The notes under the pieces: model-generated | Seen by the model: only the letters and a program-made list of their open reading frames with translations | Databases searched by the model: none | What the model was told of the DNA's origin: nothing | NCBI GenBank assembly: GCA_020436865.1 | Contig: JAGQXA010000983.1 | Span: forward strand, 1-6,739 | Source: Saprospiraceae bacterium | GTDB taxonomy: Bacteria; Bacteroidota; Bacteroidia; Chitinophagales; Saprospiraceae | Direction: 5' to 3' | DNA: 6,739 nt | In this document: one piece after another, positions 5,885-6,739 of the stretch | Layout of the letters: every line of letters begins with the position of its first letter | Numbering within the stretch: the first letter of the stretch is position 1 | Program-made: the position numbers and the translations under genes

Positions 5885-6739
5885 TCATCGATCGCGGGGA
5901 GGAGACAGAAAGACGCTAAAGGAAACGAAGGGGCCGTTCGTGGGCAAGGTCGGCAGCAATTCGCCGGTCGCCGTATTTTCGAAGTTAGACGAAAGCGAGT
6001 GGGAGTAGCCCACCTTGAACTCCGTCCAGGTCCAGCGGTTGACCCGGCGGTTGTACGCCAGCGAGAACAACAGGGAAGCTGAATTCAAATGAAAGATCGA
6101 GGAGGCATCGGCCCCGTTGCCGGAATTGGTCGCCATGTCGATCGAGTATTCGCTCGTTTGCAGTTCGGTGCCGAACAACAGGATGTTGTTCCGGTCAAAG
6201 TTGTATCGCCCCTTGATCACCGCCGGAAATACGCTTTCCAGTCCCCAATGATCGTTGAAGGTGTGATTGAACAAGAGGAAAGGATATAGGGCCTGATTCC
6301 GGAAACCACGCTTGTAGAGAAACCCAACTCCCCACTCGGTGTCTTCGTTCTTCTTGATCCCCCACAGGGCCGAGGCGCGATATACCGCATACCGGCGATC
6401 GAAGCTCATCAGCCCCCGGTAATCGCCGTTGAACGAACCTTCCAGGCGAAGCATCAGATACATCCGCTGACTCCAGGGCTTGACGGCATAGAGCGACAGG
6501 CGCGTAGCCTTGAGCAGGGTTCGATCCAATTCCTGTACCGTCGGAAACGCTTCGGGAATGGCGTAGTTGTAGTCGTATGACTCGTGGATATGGCTGATCC
6601 CCGCCAACACCTTCAGTCCAGGTTTCAACACGAGGGGCGCCTTTAGCTTGACCTGCAGTTGATCGTTGTTGGAAAAGTGGGTCGCACCGGCCGGGCTGTA
6701 CGACTGTAAGGCCATCGGAGGTTGAAAGCCGTATTCGAA
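5885..6739 (-). CDS. Outer-membrane beta-barrel protein, DUF6268-like, C-terminal part, runs off right edge
   Basis: The minus-strand frame is open from the right edge to the TGA at 5885-5887, giving 284 visible residues; the eight codons upstream of the ATG at 6713-6715 are also open, so that ATG is probably internal and the true start lies outside the window. The sequence is built of alternating polar/hydrophobic strands rich in Tyr, Phe and Trp with polar loops, as in outer-membrane barrels. The stretch about 148-180, including LYPFLLFNHTFNDHWGLES and FPAVIKGRYNF, resembles the core of DUF6268-family outer-membrane proteins of Bacteroidota. The chain ends in strand FVSFSVFLS plus a short tail PPRDR, so the final aromatic is not at the very end. 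Function and ligand are unknown. The gene converges with the NTF2-like gene. The barrel call is firm; the family name is moderate. Confidence 0.8.
   Translation of the reverse strand, partial: FEYGFQPPMALQSYSPAGATHFSNNDQLQVKLKAPLVLKPGLKVLAGISHIHESYDYNYAIPEAFPTVQELDRTLLKATRLSLYAVKPWSQRMYLMLRLEGSFNGDYRGLMSFDRRYAVYRASALWGIKKNEDTEWGVGFLYKRGFRNQALYPFLLFNHTFNDHWGLESVFPAVIKGRYNFDRNNILLFGTELQTSEYSIDMATNSGNGADASSIFHLNSASLLFSLAYNRRVNRWTWTEFKVGYSHSLSSNFENTATGELLPTLPTNGPFVSFSVFLSPPRDR

Noticed and set aside
5881..5904. CTCCTC...GAGGAG hairpin at the end of the barrel gene
   Set aside because: A six-pair stem with a 12-base loop overlapping the stop codon and no T-tract on the minus strand; not convincing as a terminator.

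Overview
The window looks like chromosomal DNA of a moderately GC-rich member of the Bacteroidota, possibly in or near the Saprospirales/Lewinella group; that lineage is an inference from protein style. The grounds are a Reg_prop-type periplasmic sensor, a Bacteroidota-style -33/-7 promoter (TTG, 20 bases, TACCTTTG), no clear Shine-Dalgarno sequences, an HD protein fused to a Pycsar-effector-like membrane domain, and a DUF6268-like outer-membrane barrel. Coding DNA is GC-rich; the longest intergenic stretch is clearly more AT-rich.

Layout. Positions 1-1851 (minus) hold the N-terminal 617 residues of a secreted or periplasmic beta-propeller sensor whose output domain lies beyond the left edge. 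About 700 bases without a convincing gene follow; they contain one good promoter facing right. Positions 2585-3751 (plus) encode an MltD-like lytic transglycosylase with two degenerate LysM-like segments, followed by a strong intrinsic terminator at 3785-3820. Positions 3918-5081 (plus) encode an HD phosphohydrolase fused to a PycTM/DUF5706-like membrane module. After 34 bases comes a small exported NTF2/SnoaL-like protein (5116-5619), probably in the same operon. A perfect 32-bp palindrome (5656-5687) lies in the convergent gap. The window ends inside a minus-strand outer-membrane beta-barrel gene (5885 to the right edge).

The genes share an envelope theme: a sensor, a peptidoglycan-cutting enzyme, a membrane-anchored nucleotide-type hydrolase, an exported small protein and an outer-membrane barrel. 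They do not form one obvious pathway. The most interesting locus is the HD-PycTM gene. Its C-terminal half resembles effectors of the cyclic-pyrimidine Pycsar anti-phage system, but no cyclase gene lies in the window, and its N-terminal half carries a YHxxxH...HD...D pattern suggesting phosphodiester or phosphate-ester hydrolysis. This may be a nucleotide-signal-degrading relative of Pycsar effectors, not a complete defence system.
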